Below are positions 29,952 through 39,929 of a stretch of DNA of 64,000 bases, one piece after another. The stretch comes from CAWBVG01 sp963792175 (GTDB lineage Bacteria > Acidobacteriota > Vicinamibacteria > Vicinamibacterales > CAVVIG01), in NCBI GenBank assembly GCA_963792175.1, contig CAWBVG010000005.1, positions 124,001 to 188,000 on the forward strand. Direction: 5' to 3'. The translations under genes were made by a program, and so were the position numbers. Each line of letters starts with the position of its first letter. Position 1 is the first letter of the stretch. Under the pieces are notes generated by a model. The model made no database searches and was not told where the DNA came from. It saw nothing but the letters and a program-made list of their open reading frames with translations.

Positions 29952-31112
29952 ATGAGACTACAGCGGCGCGACGCGCTTCGCATCATGGCGGCGTGCATGG
30001 CCGACTGGTGGCTGCCGCGCCACCTCTTCGCGCAGCGAATCTCCGCCCCGAGGAAACCCGAACGCCGCGTGATCGTCGTGACGTTCGGCGGTGGCGTCCG
30101 CTACGAGGACACGATGGCTCCGGAGGGATGGGTCAACATCCCGCACCTGGCGTCGGAGCTCGTGCCGCAGGGACTCGTGTATCCGGTCGCGCGCCATGAA
30201 GGGCTCACCGGACACTTCAACTCGACGGGCGCGCTCGTCACCGGCAGCCGGCAGAACGTCGACGCCTACGGCAGCGAGGCGCCGGTCACACCGACCATCT
30301 TCGAGCAGTTTCGCAAGGAACACGCGCTGCCACCCGAAGAAGCGTGGGTCATCGCCACGAACAAGAGCTTCGGGCTGATGGGCGGCAGCAAGCTGCGAGC
30401 GTTTGGCGATCCCTACTCTGCCAACGTGGTCCTGCCCAAGCAACTGCTGATCAAAACGATCAAGTCGGCGGTGAGCACGAACAGCGGACCGGGGGTCGAG
30501 GATCGACGCGCCCTGGCCGAGCGCATGATGCTCGCGCTCGACGAGGGGTACGAAGGCTTCGGGTGGCGCGTCTTCGAGTCGGAACGGACGCTCGGCCCCG
30601 AGCTGAGGGCGAGCCTCGCGAAGTCGCTCCTCGATTACTTCAACGATCCGGCGGTGCCGACCAGCGGCGACGAGCTGACGTTCTTCATGACCAAGGAGAT
30701 CATGAACCGCTTCGCGCCGTCGCTGCTGGTCGTGAATTTCTGGGACATCGACATCGCGCACTACGGCGCGTTCTCGCTCTATCTCGATGCGATCCGTCGG
30801 ACCGATCGACTCGTGCACGAGCTGTGGCAGCACGCGCAATCGCTGCCGACCTACCGCGATCGAACGACGCTGATGGTGGTGCCCGAGATGGGACGTGACA
30901 GCGACGTGGCCGGCAACGGCTTCGCGAACCATCGCAGCGGCGACGAGTCGTGCCGCCGCGTCTGGCTGGTGGCGCTTGGAGCGGGCGTGCCGAAGGGCGT
31001 CGGCAGCCAACGCCCGATCCGGACGCTGGATGTCGCGCCGACCGTCGCGGAGATTCTCGGCTTCAAGATGGTGGAGTGCGAAGGTCGGCCGCTCCCCGAG
31101 CTCGCCTTCTGA
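29952..31112 (+). CDS. Tat-exported alkaline-phosphatase/sulfatase-superfamily-like protein
   Basis: 387 aa from ATG 29952 (GTG 29946 is an alternative). The N-terminus MRLQRRDALRIMAACMADWW is Tat-like. The fold signs are indirect: VIVVTFGGGVRYEDTM at residues 40-55 in place of the usual metal-binding Asp segment, then LLVVNFWDIDIAHYGAFSLY and TTLMVVPEMGRDS, then RTLDVAPTVAEILGF, which resembles the C-terminal core of sulfatase/phosphatase-superfamily proteins. The classical nucleophile is not obvious, so it may be non-catalytic or a diverged member. It is followed at 130 bp by an unrecognised gene on the same strand. Confidence 0.6.
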   Translation: MRLQRRDALRIMAACMADWWLPRHLFAQRISAPRKPERRVIVVTFGGGVRYEDTMAPEGWVNIPHLASELVPQGLVYPVARHEGLTGHFNSTGALVTGSRQNVDAYGSEAPVTPTIFEQFRKEHALPPEEAWVIATNKSFGLMGGSKLRAFGDPYSANVVLPKQLLIKTIKSAVSTNSGPGVEDRRALAERMMLALDEGYEGFGWRVFESERTLGPELRASLAKSLLDYFNDPAVPTSGDELTFFMTKEIMNRFAPSLLVVNFWDIDIAHYGAFSLYLDAIRRTDRLVHELWQHAQSLPTYRDRTTLMVVPEMGRDSDVAGNGFANHRSGDESCRRVWLVALGAGVPKGVGSQRPIRTLDVAPTVAEILGFKMVECEGRPLPELAF

Positions 31113-31241
31113 ATGTGCTGCGAGTGAGCTCGATCGTACCGCGGAGTCATCGCGGAGAGCGGGACTCGAGGATATCCGATTCTGGGTGCTCTGGGCTGAG
31201 TCTACGGCGGTAAATGGAGCGCGCGGTTTAGCCGAGCGACG

Positions 31242-32589
31242 ATGCAATTCAACCCCGCACTGATCGGAGAGGCCGCGACGCTGGCGCGGACGCACGGCGA
31301 GACGCTCTCGCATCTGCCGGCGACGGTCCACGCCTTCATTCTCGTCGAGCTGCAGAAATGGCCGACGCTGTTTCAGCCCGAACAGCGTTATCAGCGTGCG
31401 TTGCTGGAGCACCTGTCGCGATCTGCCGAAGTCCTCATTGGACAGCGCAACCGCGGGGGTCGCCAGGATCGAAGGACAGGCCGGCGTCAACAAGGTCACC
31501 GATCGCCATCCCGCCGGGTTCCAGGATGCGGCGCAGGCACTGCTGCGCCAGCGCGGGCTGCAGGTCGCCTGGCGCAGCGAGGTCGACGGCTTTTTCCGGA
31601 CCATCGACCCGGCGCTCGAGGCCCGGCTCTATCCAGCCGATGCCCCGCGGCGTCTCGTCGTTCAGATCTATGGGAGCGGCATTGCGGTCCAGCGCGACAA
31701 ACTGTGGAGTCGCTTCAAAGGTGCCGGTGTCCGCGTGCCGCTCGACCTGGGCGGGACGAAGGGCACCGAACCATTTCTCCGGCAGCTGCTCGGCGCTCGG
31801 GAGGATGGCGGCGGCACGCCGGCCTTGCTCACCACGGCCCTCGCGCCGTCCCCGCTCGATGCGTGGTTGATCGAATCGCACGAAGCGCTTCATGGCCTCT
31901 TCGACGCGGGACAGACAACGACGTCGAGCGCCGCGCCGACCGGATTGAGTTACGACCGTCTGCGTCCGTACCGCGACGATCTGACGCGGGCGCTCAACAG
32001 CAAGATTCAGAGTGGCGTGGAGAGCCCGCAGGCCTTTGCCGCCTACGCCCGAAGCCTCCAGATCGCCCCGCCTGCCGGGGCGCTGCTCTACCCCGCCGAT
32101 ATCCTCGTGGCGTTCGTGCGCGACGTGCTGCTCACCGGCAACGGCACGCTCGTGATGAACAACACGTTCGTCGAATGGGCGGCGGTGCAGGCGATCAAGC
32201 GGGCGCAGCCGCGCGTCCTGATCACCCGGTTCGGCGTCCGCGACAAGCTGAGGCCGTTCAGCAGCATGGTGATGTTCTCCCAGCCCCGGCCGTCCGATCA
32301 CCTGCCGAGCGTCCAGGATCCGGCCGGATCGTTCATCGACGTCGAGCAGTTGTCGTACTACGTGTGGTTGAACGCGGAGAAGACTCCCGCCTACCGCGGC
32401 AAGACGCTCTATCTGTTTCTCGCCGAAGGCGTCGACGAGATGCTGGCGATCCGATCGGATCGGCCGGCCGCGACCGCGTCCGGGCTGGCTCCGGCGCGCT
32501 TGACGGATGTGTACGCCACGATGGCGCAGTGGCTGGGCGGGCCGGCGCCGGGCCAATCGGGACGACCGATTGACGTCCTTGTCAGTTAG
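31242..32589 (+). CDS. Unrecognised conserved-looking protein (one frame break)
   Basis: About 448 aa. I do not recognise the family. The start ATG 31242 gives FNPALIGEAATLARTHGETL without a signal peptide. A +1 shift near 31425 joins LLEHLS to PKSSLDSATAGVARIEGQAG. Later features are VVQIYGSGIAVQRDKLW, VPLDLGGTKGTEPFL, a helix-rich centre and TLVMNNTFVEWAAVQAIKRA. No membrane segment or Cys cluster is seen. Its strong coding character (no stop for 1.1 kb, GC-rich third positions) and pairing with the Tat phosphatase-like gene suggest a shared task. Its stop TAG overlaps the stop of the convergent dehydrogenase gene. Confidence 0.6.
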
Positions 32590-33609
32590 ACGCCAGTCCC
32601 CAAGTCCCCTAGTCCCCTCTTAGAACTCAAAACCTCGGGATTGACCAGATCCATCTGCGCGAACGCGCGGGCTTCGGCGAGCGCGACATTCTGCAGCGCG
32701 CGCTCGGCCATCCGTCGATTGGCCGCGGCGGTGTTGCTGCCGATGTGCGGTGTCAGGATGACGTTCGGGAGCGAGCGCAGGTCGCCGCCGCCGGCGGCCG
32801 GCACGTAAGGCTCGCGTTCGAAGACGTCGAGCGCGGCGCCGGCAAGACGACGGTTGCTCAGCGCCTCGAACAGCGCGACTTCGTCGACGATCGATCCGCG
32901 CGCGGTGTTGATCAGCCAGGTTCGCTCGCCGAGATGCGTCAGCCGCTCCCGGTTGATGAAGTGGACGTTCTCGGGGCTTGCGGTCATGTGCAGGCTGACG
33001 AAATCCGCCTGTCGCGCGGCGATCGCAAAATCATTGGTGATGACGTCAACGTGTTCCGGCGCCGCGGGCGGCACCACGCCCGGCCTCGAACAGCACACCA
33101 CGCGCATGCCGTAGCCAAGCGCCGCGATCCGCGCGACCGCGCGCCCGATGCCGCCGCACCCGACGATCGCGAGTGTCTTCCCCTGGAGCTCCACACCCGG
33201 CGCCGGATCCCACACGTGTCGAGTCATGTTCGCCGACGTGGAGAGCAGCGGCCGCGCCGCGGCGGCGACGAGCAGCATCGTGTGTTCGGCGACCGACTGA
33301 TTGAGCACGCCCGGCGTGTTGGTGCAGAGGAGACCGGCCGCCGTGGCTTTGCGCTTGTCGATGTTGTCGTGCCCGACGCCGAATCGCGCGATCACGCCAC
33401 CCTGCGGCAGCGCGTCGTACAACGGTCCAGTGTACAGGTCGTGGGCCGACGATCACGGACGCGGCGGGCGTCTCGCGCAGGGCCGCCGCGAGGTCGGCCT
33501 CGTCATCAGGCGCGCGAAGGCACGCCAGCCCTGGCGCCGACACGAAAGAGGGTTCCGCCTTCCTGTATTCAGACTCTGTGACGAGCACCGTCGGCCGCGA
33601 ATCCGCCAT
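32586..33609 (-). CDS. D-isomer-specific 2-hydroxyacid dehydrogenase (one frame break)
   Basis: An NAD-dependent dehydrogenase of the SerA/glyoxylate-reductase group. The sequence shows the substrate-domain segment ARFGVGHDNID, the Rossmann motif IVGCGGIGRAVARIAALG, the conserved NTARGSIVDEVALFEAL with the catalytic Arg region, and ILTPHIGSNTAAANRRM with the active-site His. The start is ATG 33609. A +1 shift near 33447 separates VIVGP from LYTGPLYDALPQGG. The last residues (SSKRGLGDLGTGV) are encoded by a GGGGACT-word repeat, which suggests the original stop was lost to the repeat. The substrate is unknown; it is divergent from an MFS organic-acid-type transporter. Confidence 0.85.
32593..32625. 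repeat. GGGGACT-word repeat, single arm
   Basis: AGTCCCC is repeated three times in 32593-32618, the complement of the words at 48079 and 53758. It encodes the C-terminal tail of the dehydrogenase on the minus strand. Confidence 0.55.
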
Positions 33610-33625
33610 GCCGCGGAATTTAACA

Positions 33626-33655
33626 TTGACAGTGTCTCGACATCGTTCCTATTCT
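33626..33655 (+). promoter_or_regulatory. Sigma-70-type promoter for the MFS gene
   Basis: TTGACA at 33626-33631 and TATTCT at 33650-33655 are separated by 18 bp. Transcription would start near 33662, so the translation start should be ATG 33686 and not the upstream ATG at 33608. Confidence 0.6.
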
Positions 33656-33685
33656 TCGAGCCACGTGAGTTCCGGCCTCTCCAGC

Positions 33686-34945
33686 ATGGCGCCGCCCACG
33701 GACACGCGCGTCCGCTACAGAGTGCTGGGCATGACGATGGTGCTGGCGGCCATCACCTACCTCGATCGGGTCAGCATTTCGGTGGCCCGGCCCGACATCG
33801 CGCGCGATCTCAACCTCAGTCCGACGCAGATGGGGTATGTGTTCAGCGCGTTCTACCTGGCCTACGCGGCGTTCGAGATTCCCACCGGCTGGTGGGGCGA
33901 CCGGATCGGCACGCGGCGGGTGCTGACGCGGATTGTCTGCTGGTGGTCGGCGTTCACCGTGCTCACGGGCCTGGCGTTCAGCTACTCGTCGCTCCTGGGG
34001 ATCCGGTTTCTGTTTGGCGCCGGCGAAGCCGGGGCGCTGCCCAACGCCGCACGCACGTTCTCGCGCTGGTTTCCACGGCAGGAGCGCGGTACGGCGCAGG
34101 GCATTTTTTTCATGAGCATGCACCTGGCCGGCGGGCTGACTCCGCTGCTGGTCACGGCGCTGCTCGTCTATTTCAGCTGGCGGTCGTTGTTCGCGTTGTT
34201 CGGGTCGCTCGGGTTCATCTGGGCGGTGGCCTGGTACCGATGGTTTCGCGATTCGCCGGCGGACCATCCCGCGGTCGGCCCCGGCGAGCGTCACCTGATC
34301 GAGAGCGGGCTGGGCGCCGACACCGGCCATGCGCTCGATGCCACGCAATGGAAGCGGCTGCTGTGGAACCGTACGGTCATCTGCCTGTGCCTGATGTATT
34401 TCACGCAGGCCTTCGGCGGCACCTTCTACGTGACGTGGCTGCCGACCTATCTCGCGTCGCGCGGCCTCACCGGGATGACGGCCGGCATTCTCGCCGGCTT
34501 GCCGCTGATCCTCAGTTCCGCCGCGGATCTCCTGGGCGGCGTCGCCACCGATCGCGCGGTGCGCCGGCTGGGCCTGCGGCCAGGACGGATCACGATCGGC
34601 GGCGGCGCGCTGGCGTTTGCCGGTGTGTTCACGATCATTGGCGCCTTCGTCGCCTCGCCGGTGGCCGCGGCTGTCCTGATCGCCCTCGGCGGCGCGTCGT
34701 CGAATTTCCTGCTCGGGGCGGCGTGGGGAACCTGCGTCGACATCGGCGGCCGCCGATCGGGCGCGGTCAGCGCGGCGATGAATACGTCTGGCCAGGTGGG
34801 AGCCATCCTCAGCCCGATCCTGGTCGCGACGGTGGTGCGGAACTTCTCGAACTGGAGCGCGCCGATTTATCTGACCGGCGTGCTGTTTCTCCTGGGTGGA
34901 CTCTGCTGGGTCTGGGTGGATCCCACCAAACCGGTTTCCGAGTGA
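33686..34945 (+). CDS. MFS transporter of the anion:cation symporter type
   Basis: 419 aa with twelve predicted membrane spans and clear major-facilitator signatures: YLDRVSISVARPDIARDLNL in helix 1 and GWWGDRIGTRRVLT in loop 2-3. The ACS subgroup resemblance comes from the helix 1 segment and from FLFGAGEAGALPNAARTFSR; that subgroup carries hexuronates, galactarate and similar acids. It fits a role in importing a sugar acid processed by the divergent dehydrogenase; that link is inference. I prefer ATG 33686 because of the promoter at 33626-33655. No frame break is present. Confidence 0.88.
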   Translation: MAPPTDTRVRYRVLGMTMVLAAITYLDRVSISVARPDIARDLNLSPTQMGYVFSAFYLAYAAFEIPTGWWGDRIGTRRVLTRIVCWWSAFTVLTGLAFSYSSLLGIRFLFGAGEAGALPNAARTFSRWFPRQERGTAQGIFFMSMHLAGGLTPLLVTALLVYFSWRSLFALFGSLGFIWAVAWYRWFRDSPADHPAVGPGERHLIESGLGADTGHALDATQWKRLLWNRTVICLCLMYFTQAFGGTFYVTWLPTYLASRGLTGMTAGILAGLPLILSSAADLLGGVATDRAVRRLGLRPGRITIGGGALAFAGVFTIIGAFVASPVAAAVLIALGGASSNFLLGAAWGTCVDIGGRRSGAVSAAMNTSGQVGAILSPILVATVVRNFSNWSAPIYLTGVLFLLGGLCWVWVDPTKPVSE

Positions 34946-34996
34946 ACAACCTCAAGGACACAGGTTACGACACAAGGTAAGACCCGATGAATCGCG

Positions 34997-35989
34997 ATGC
35001 ATTGTCTGTCTGTCGTTGCGGCGCTGTCCGCGAGCGCGGTGTCCGGCGCGCAACCACCGGCCGCGCAGGGACCCGACTACAACGCCTTCTACCAGATCGG
35101 CCCCGATTCGCTGCCACACGACGGCGTGCCGAAAGGCGAGGTGCGCGGGCCGTTCGTGCTGCCCAGTCAGGCGTATCCGGGCACGCAGCACACCTATTGG
35201 GTGTACGTGCCGGCGCAGTACGACCCGAACGTCGCCGCGAGCCTGATGGTGTTTCAGGACGGACAGGCGTTCAAGGACATGGACGGCGTCGTCCGCGCGC
35301 CGAACGTGCTCGACAACCTGATCTATCGTCGCGAGATTCCGGTGATGATTGCCGTCTTCATCAATCCCGGCCGCACGCCGGAACAGCCGGAACCGACGCC
35401 GGCCAACTGGGGCGACCGCGACACGAACCGCCCGACCGAATACAACACGCTGGACGACAAGTACGCGCGCGTGGTCGTCGACGAGCTGATGCCGGCGATC
35501 TACAAGGAGTACAACGTTTCGAAGGATCCGGATCGGCACGGCATCGGCGGCGCCAGCTCCGGCGCGATCGCCGCCTTCACGGTCGCCTGGCAGCGCCCGA
35601 ACGACTTCCACAAGGTACTGAGCATCGTCGGCAGCTTCGTGAACCTGCGCGGCGGCGACGCCTACGCCGACATCGTCCGGCAGAGCGAGAAGAAGCCGAT
35701 CCGGATTTTTCTGCAGGACGGCCGCAACGACAACCGCGGCGTCGGACGCGGCGGCGTCTACGATCAGCGCCGCGACTGGTTCTACCAGAACGTGCGGCTG
35801 ATGCAGGCGCTCACCGACAAGGGCTACGACGTGAACTACACGTGGGGCATCAACACGCACGGCCAGCGGATGGGCGGACCGATTCTGCCGGAGATGATGC
35901 GCTGGCTGTGGCGGGACCATCCGGTCTCGACCGACGTCAACGACACGGTCGAGCGCAACTTCAACGCGCCCAAGAAGACCCCCAAGTAG
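34997..35989 (+). CDS. Secreted enterochelin-esterase-like hydrolase
   Basis: 330 aa. ATG 34997 gives a signal peptide (MHCLSVVAALSASAVSGAQ). The fold is that of the N-terminal half of 14594-16561: QHTYWVYVPAQYDPN, RAPNVLDNLIYRREIPVMIA, a nucleophile motif GGASSGA (Ser near 35563) and GSFVNLRGGD. A likely catalytic His is in GINTHGQRMG. Unlike the paralogue it has no propeller domain. It is probably a carbohydrate-ester hydrolase acting outside the cytoplasm. The next gene begins 5 nt after its stop, so they are co-transcribed. Confidence 0.82.
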   Translation: MHCLSVVAALSASAVSGAQPPAAQGPDYNAFYQIGPDSLPHDGVPKGEVRGPFVLPSQAYPGTQHTYWVYVPAQYDPNVAASLMVFQDGQAFKDMDGVVRAPNVLDNLIYRREIPVMIAVFINPGRTPEQPEPTPANWGDRDTNRPTEYNTLDDKYARVVVDELMPAIYKEYNVSKDPDRHGIGGASSGAIAAFTVAWQRPNDFHKVLSIVGSFVNLRGGDAYADIVRQSEKKPIRIFLQDGRNDNRGVGRGGVYDQRRDWFYQNVRLMQALTDKGYDVNYTWGINTHGQRMGGPILPEMMRWLWRDHPVSTDVNDTVERNFNAPKKTPK

Positions 35990-35993
35990 CGCC

Positions 35994-36953
35994 GTGAATC
36001 GCCGGACGGTCTTGCTCGCCGTGGCCGCTGTGTCTCTCGGGCGGCTGCTCGCCGCGCAGCGCAGCGCCGATACGGGCGTCCGGGCAGGCTTCGACGGCAT
36101 CTGGAACTCCGCCACCGCCACACCGCTCGAACGCCCGGCGCCGTTGAAGGACAAAGCCTTCTTCACGCCGGAAGAAGCCGCGCAGTGGGAACGCCAGGTC
36201 GCGGAAAACAATCAGGAGCCCTCGCCCCAGACGCCTTCGAAGAATACCGGCACCGGCACCTACAACACGTTCTACCGGGAGTTCGGCACTCGCATCGTCA
36301 AGACGCTGCGGACCTCCATCGTCACCGACCCGACGGATGGGCGCATCCCCGCCCTGACACCCGAAGCGGCGGCGGTGAAACGCCGCCGCCTCGATGCGAT
36401 CAAGAACGCAGAGAGCGCGCAGGACACCGGCCTTCAGGATCAATGTCTGGCGTTCCTCACCGCCGGGCCGCCCATGCTCCCGTACTCGTACAACAGCAAC
36501 TACCAGATCATGCAGACGAAGGATGCGGTCGTCGTGCACGCCGAGATGATCCACGACGCCAGGATCATTCATCTGGACCGCCGCGAGCACCTCTCGCCCG
36601 ACATCAGGCTGTGGCTCGGCGATTCGATCGGCCGCTGGGAAGGCGGGACGCTCGTCGTGGACACGACGAACTTCAACGACGGCGGCGGATTCTACGGTGA
36701 CGCGGGCGGCAACTTCGGGTGGGACCGGAATCTTCACCTGATCGAGCGGTTCAGCCTGCTGGACGCCAACACCCTGCTCTACCGGTTCGAGATCGACAAC
36801 CCCACGGCGTTTACCAAGCCCTGGAAAGGTGAATTGACGATGGCGCGATCAGCCGGGCCGATCTACGAGTATGCGTGTCACGAAGGCAACTACTCGATGT
36901 CGAACCTGCTGCGCGGTTATCGCGCCAGCGAGCGTCAGGCGCCCAAACCCTAA
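35994..36953 (+). CDS. Exported protein of unknown function
   Basis: 319 aa from GTG 35994 (MNRRTVLLAVAAVSLGRLLA signal sequence, ending AAQ). The rest is a pattern common in soil acidobacteria but without a known function: FDGIWNSATATPLERP, FFTPEEAAQWERQ, GTGTYNTFYREFGTRIV, TDPTDGRIPALTPEAA, and IHLDRREHLSPDIRLWLGDS with WEGGTLVVDTTNF. No catalytic motif is recognised. It is tightly linked to the esterase gene (5-nt gap). Confidence 0.7.
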   Translation: MNRRTVLLAVAAVSLGRLLAAQRSADTGVRAGFDGIWNSATATPLERPAPLKDKAFFTPEEAAQWERQVAENNQEPSPQTPSKNTGTGTYNTFYREFGTRIVKTLRTSIVTDPTDGRIPALTPEAAAVKRRRLDAIKNAESAQDTGLQDQCLAFLTAGPPMLPYSYNSNYQIMQTKDAVVVHAEMIHDARIIHLDRREHLSPDIRLWLGDSIGRWEGGTLVVDTTNFNDGGGFYGDAGGNFGWDRNLHLIERFSLLDANTLLYRFEIDNPTAFTKPWKGELTMARSAGPIYEYACHEGNYSMSNLLRGYRASERQAPKP

Positions 36954-36979
36954 CCGCCCGTGACCAAACACTGACGACC

Positions 36980-37312
36980 GTGACGAGCGACGCGCCAATC
37001 CGGCAGCTGTCGGCACCCGATCTGAAGGCCCTGCTCGAAAGCGGCACGGCCATCGAGCTGGTGGACGTCCGCACGCATGAGGAGCGCGCGATAGCCGCGA
37101 TCGAAGGGTCGCGTCTGCTCGACCAGACGTATCACGATGCGCTGCTCCTCCGCGATCGCGACACGCCGCTCGTCTTCCAGTGCCACCACGGCGTCCGCAG
37201 CCAGCACGCCGCGGAGTACTTCAGGGAGCAGGGGTTCCGCAATCTCTACAACCTGCGCGGCGGGATCGACGCCTGGTCGATGCTCGTCGATCCGTCCGTG
37301 CCGCGCTACTGA
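36980..37312 (+). CDS. Rhodanese-domain protein
   Basis: 110 aa, a single rhodanese domain. IELVDVRTHEERAIAAIEG is the conserved first half, and the active-site loop is FQCHHGVRSQHAAEYF with the catalytic Cys. LYNLRGGIDAWS is the typical end. GTG 36980 is used since the frame is open further upstream but overlaps the preceding gene. Such proteins move sulfur or bind partners. No linked sulfur-metabolism gene is seen. Confidence 0.82.
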   Translation: MTSDAPIRQLSAPDLKALLESGTAIELVDVRTHEERAIAAIEGSRLLDQTYHDALLLRDRDTPLVFQCHHGVRSQHAAEYFREQGFRNLYNLRGGIDAWSMLVDPSVPRY

Positions 37313-37339
37313 GCGGTCGGCTCGCAGGCAGACACCCCG

Positions 37340-37708
37340 GTGGACGACATTCCTCTCCTCATCGACTTCGTCACGCCGTCATCGATATTCCGCGAGCCCG
37401 ATCGAGCCTCGACGTTTCGGATTATCGGTAACGGCCCGCCAGGCACGTTCGTACTGTTCCCGACAGGCCTCAGGGTATCGCTGCCGACGGATCAAGTCGT
37501 CTTTGCGGATGACACTGGCGGTCACGCGCGCGTCGGCTTCGGCGGGATGCAATTCGTGGGAGCGGACGCGGAGCACCTGGTGTTCGTCAGGATTCGCGAG
37601 GTGCTTCCAGAGGACCAGCTCTCGCCCGCCCGCAGCCACACGATGCGTCTGGACTCTCAGCTCGTCGCCACAGTCTCGGTAGACGGCCGCGCCTGTCTGG
37701 CGCGGTGA
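37340..37708 (+). CDS. Small hypothetical protein
   Basis: 122 aa from GTG 37340, 27 bp after the rhodanese gene. I do not recognise it. It has beta-rich character (FRIIGNGPPGTFVLFPTGLR, QVVFADDTGGHARVGFGGMQ) and no Cys cluster or membrane segment. It probably belongs to the same transcript. Confidence 0.45.
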   Translation: MDDIPLLIDFVTPSSIFREPDRASTFRIIGNGPPGTFVLFPTGLRVSLPTDQVVFADDTGGHARVGFGGMQFVGADAEHLVFVRIREVLPEDQLSPARSHTMRLDSQLVATVSVDGRACLAR

Positions 37709-37765
37709 TCGCCGAGGTGAAGGCCCTAGGCCTGCCAGAGGCCGCTGGCAGCCCTAAGAGCTGCG

Positions 37766-39033
37766 CTACGTCAATTCTGCAGGACGCGTCCGGCTCAGAG
37801 CGATTTCAAGGTACTCGACGAGATCGGCTTTCTGATTCGGCGTCAGATTGAGCTTGAACAGCTGGTCGTAATGATTCACCACCGCGAGAAGATCGGGCGC
37901 ACTGCCGTCGTGGAAGTACGGCGCGTGCTGTAGAAGCCCGCGCAGCGGTGTCGTCCGATACTTGCCGGTTGCCGACCTGTCCGCGTACCGGGGATCCATC
38001 CCTACTTCTGATGGCTCGTGTAGAAGCGGCACGCGCTCGTTCGGACCGCTCAGGACGTCCGTGAAGTTCGGTCCCTCATGACATGTGCTGCACTGGGCCT
38101 GGTCGCGGAACAGCGCGCTTGCCACGCTGGGCAGCCGCCGCATTGAAGCTGTCCTTTTCAGGCTTCGGGCTGCGCAAGCTCAGTTGGTAATCCAGCAGCG
38201 CCGCCAGCTTCGGCGTGACCAGATCCGGCGTCTGCCTGATGACCAAGCCGATTCTCGGATCGGCGAAGTTGCCCTGGCCGCCCATCTGGCCAACGCCTAC
38301 GTAGCTGTTCCAGTACCAGATCGGCCCATCGGCTGTCACGGTCTCGAACCCTACGCCTTTCAAGCCGTAGATGGGAGGGATCACGATCGGCAACGAGGGA
38401 CTGTTGAGCGGAATGAGGTTGGTGCCGTCGAACGCGTGATGCCGCGGGTCGTATTTGCCCGGTCCCCAGCTCCTGAACTCGGCCTTGGTCGCTTCGTCGA
38501 GCGCCGGCGACAGCGCGACGATGGCGCCGACATTGAGATCGGTGTTCCCCCACCCGTCGAGCCGTTTGCCAACGCCGGGCGCGAGCGAGTCGTCGACGGA
38601 CGAGTGGCACAGCGCGCAGGTCACACCGACTTTCAGGAGCCGGCCGGTCTTATCGACCGTCCCCTTCACGCCGACGACGGCATTCAAACGCAGCAGCGCG
38701 ATCGTCACCGCCGGATCCTTCAGATCAACCTGACCCGCGCGCAGCGCCTTGACGACGTCCGCAGGCAGAGCATCGACATCGACCTTGAGGCCAACCGCCA
38801 GCGCCGTCGAGGGATCGACGGTCGCGATGACTTCGTGCATGCGCAACACGTCGGTCCAGAGTTGTTCGTCGCCAAACGTGTCGAATCGGAATATTGCCTG
38901 CCCGTCTTGGTGACGTGCAGCACGCGCCGCGCTGGGACGTGGCCACGGCTTGCTCGGCACGAGTCGTCGGCGCCGAGATGGCGAACGCCAGCGCGAGAAT
39001 GAATACGATTGAGGCACCACCGATGAGTCGCAT
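37766..39033 (-). CDS. Exported di-haem cytochrome c (frames broken)
   Basis: ATG 39033 follows GGGAGCGGTCGGAC and encodes a signal peptide (MRLIGGASIVFILALAFAIS, ending TRAEQ). Two haem sites, VTCALCHSS near 38610 and CSTCHEGPNF near 38090, with TTPLRGLLQHAPYFHDGSAP near the C-terminus, match the di-haem peroxidase/MauG-like group. A frame break near 38930 and another near 38140 are required. It lies just downstream of the ECF sigma gene on the same strand (95-bp gap), suggesting control by or with it. It is likely a periplasmic redox enzyme. Confidence 0.75.
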
Positions 39034-39127
39034 GTCCGACCGCTCCCTTGGGCCTGTCACGAGGCCTCGGGTGATCAGAGTGGCGAGCGATCGAATGGTG
39101 ACAAACGATGGACTGAACTGTTGGTGA

Positions 39128-39813
39128 CTACGATTGCTGAGGAACGATCCGGGCGAGGACACGAGCGACGACACGGTCGCAACGAGGACGATAGAACCGA
39201 AACGCTTCCGGTGTGGTCGCGCCCGTTCGCTCCAGCATGGCGCGCCGCAACGCGGCGCGGCCGCGCGACAGCCGCGTTTTGACGACGTCTTCCGTGACGT
39301 CGAGGCACTCTGCCACTTCCGACGTGCTCAGGCCTTCCACGTCGCGCAGCATGAAGACCTCGCGCATGCCGTCGGGCAGCGTGTCGATCGCCCATTCCAG
39401 CAGTTCGCGCAGCTCGCTGGTGAATGCCGCCGTTCGGGATTCTCGGAGGGATTGCGGGACATGAACGGCTCCACATTCGAGAGTTCGTCGTCGAACGCCT
39501 CGTGCCTGCCCTGGCGGCGAACCCGAGCCAGGGATTCGTTGATCGCAATCCTCGTCAGCCACGTCGAGAACTGCGCCGAACCATTGAACTGGCGAAGATG
39601 CGTAAAGGCATTGACGTACGCCTGCTGCATGACGTCTTCGGCCTCCAGCTCATCGCGCACGATCGCCCGCGCAGCCCGGTACACCCGTTCGTTGTAGCGG
39701 CGCATCAACAACTCGAACAGCGCGGTGTTGCCGTCCAGCACCTGCTGGATGACTTCCGCGTCGCTCTGTTCCGCCTGTTCGAACGCAACCGCCGAGCTCG
39801 TTCCCGTCGTCAT
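39128..39813 (-). CDS. ECF RNA polymerase sigma factor (one frame break)
   Basis: Region 2 is clear: LFELLMRRYNERVYRAARAI, DELEAEDVMQQAYVNAFTHL, FSTWLTRIAINESLARVRRQ. Region 4 follows: LPDGMREVFMLRDVEGLSTS, EVAECLDVTEDVVKTRLSRG. ATG 39813 (MTTGTSSAVAF) is chosen. A shift near 39440 separates the two regions. The C-terminal FRFYRPRCDRVVARVL extension is typical of a soil ECF subgroup. No anti-sigma gene is adjacent; the divergent gene is a SurA-like lipoprotein, which hints at envelope-stress control. Confidence 0.87.
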
Positions 39814-39929
39814 GGTCACCGCCTCAGTATAGGAGTCACGAGCGCGTAAAAGGTGACAGGTCCGCACGCAAGCGCATCCGCCGACTGTCGAGGCTGTTGT
39901 TCGCTCGCGATCCGGAGTACGCTGGCGGG

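Noticed and set aside
29958..31604. A long minus-strand open frame opposite the phosphatase-like gene (about 548 codons)
   Set aside because: The plus-strand gene has a signal peptide and a coherent core. The antisense product is low-complexity Arg/His-rich.
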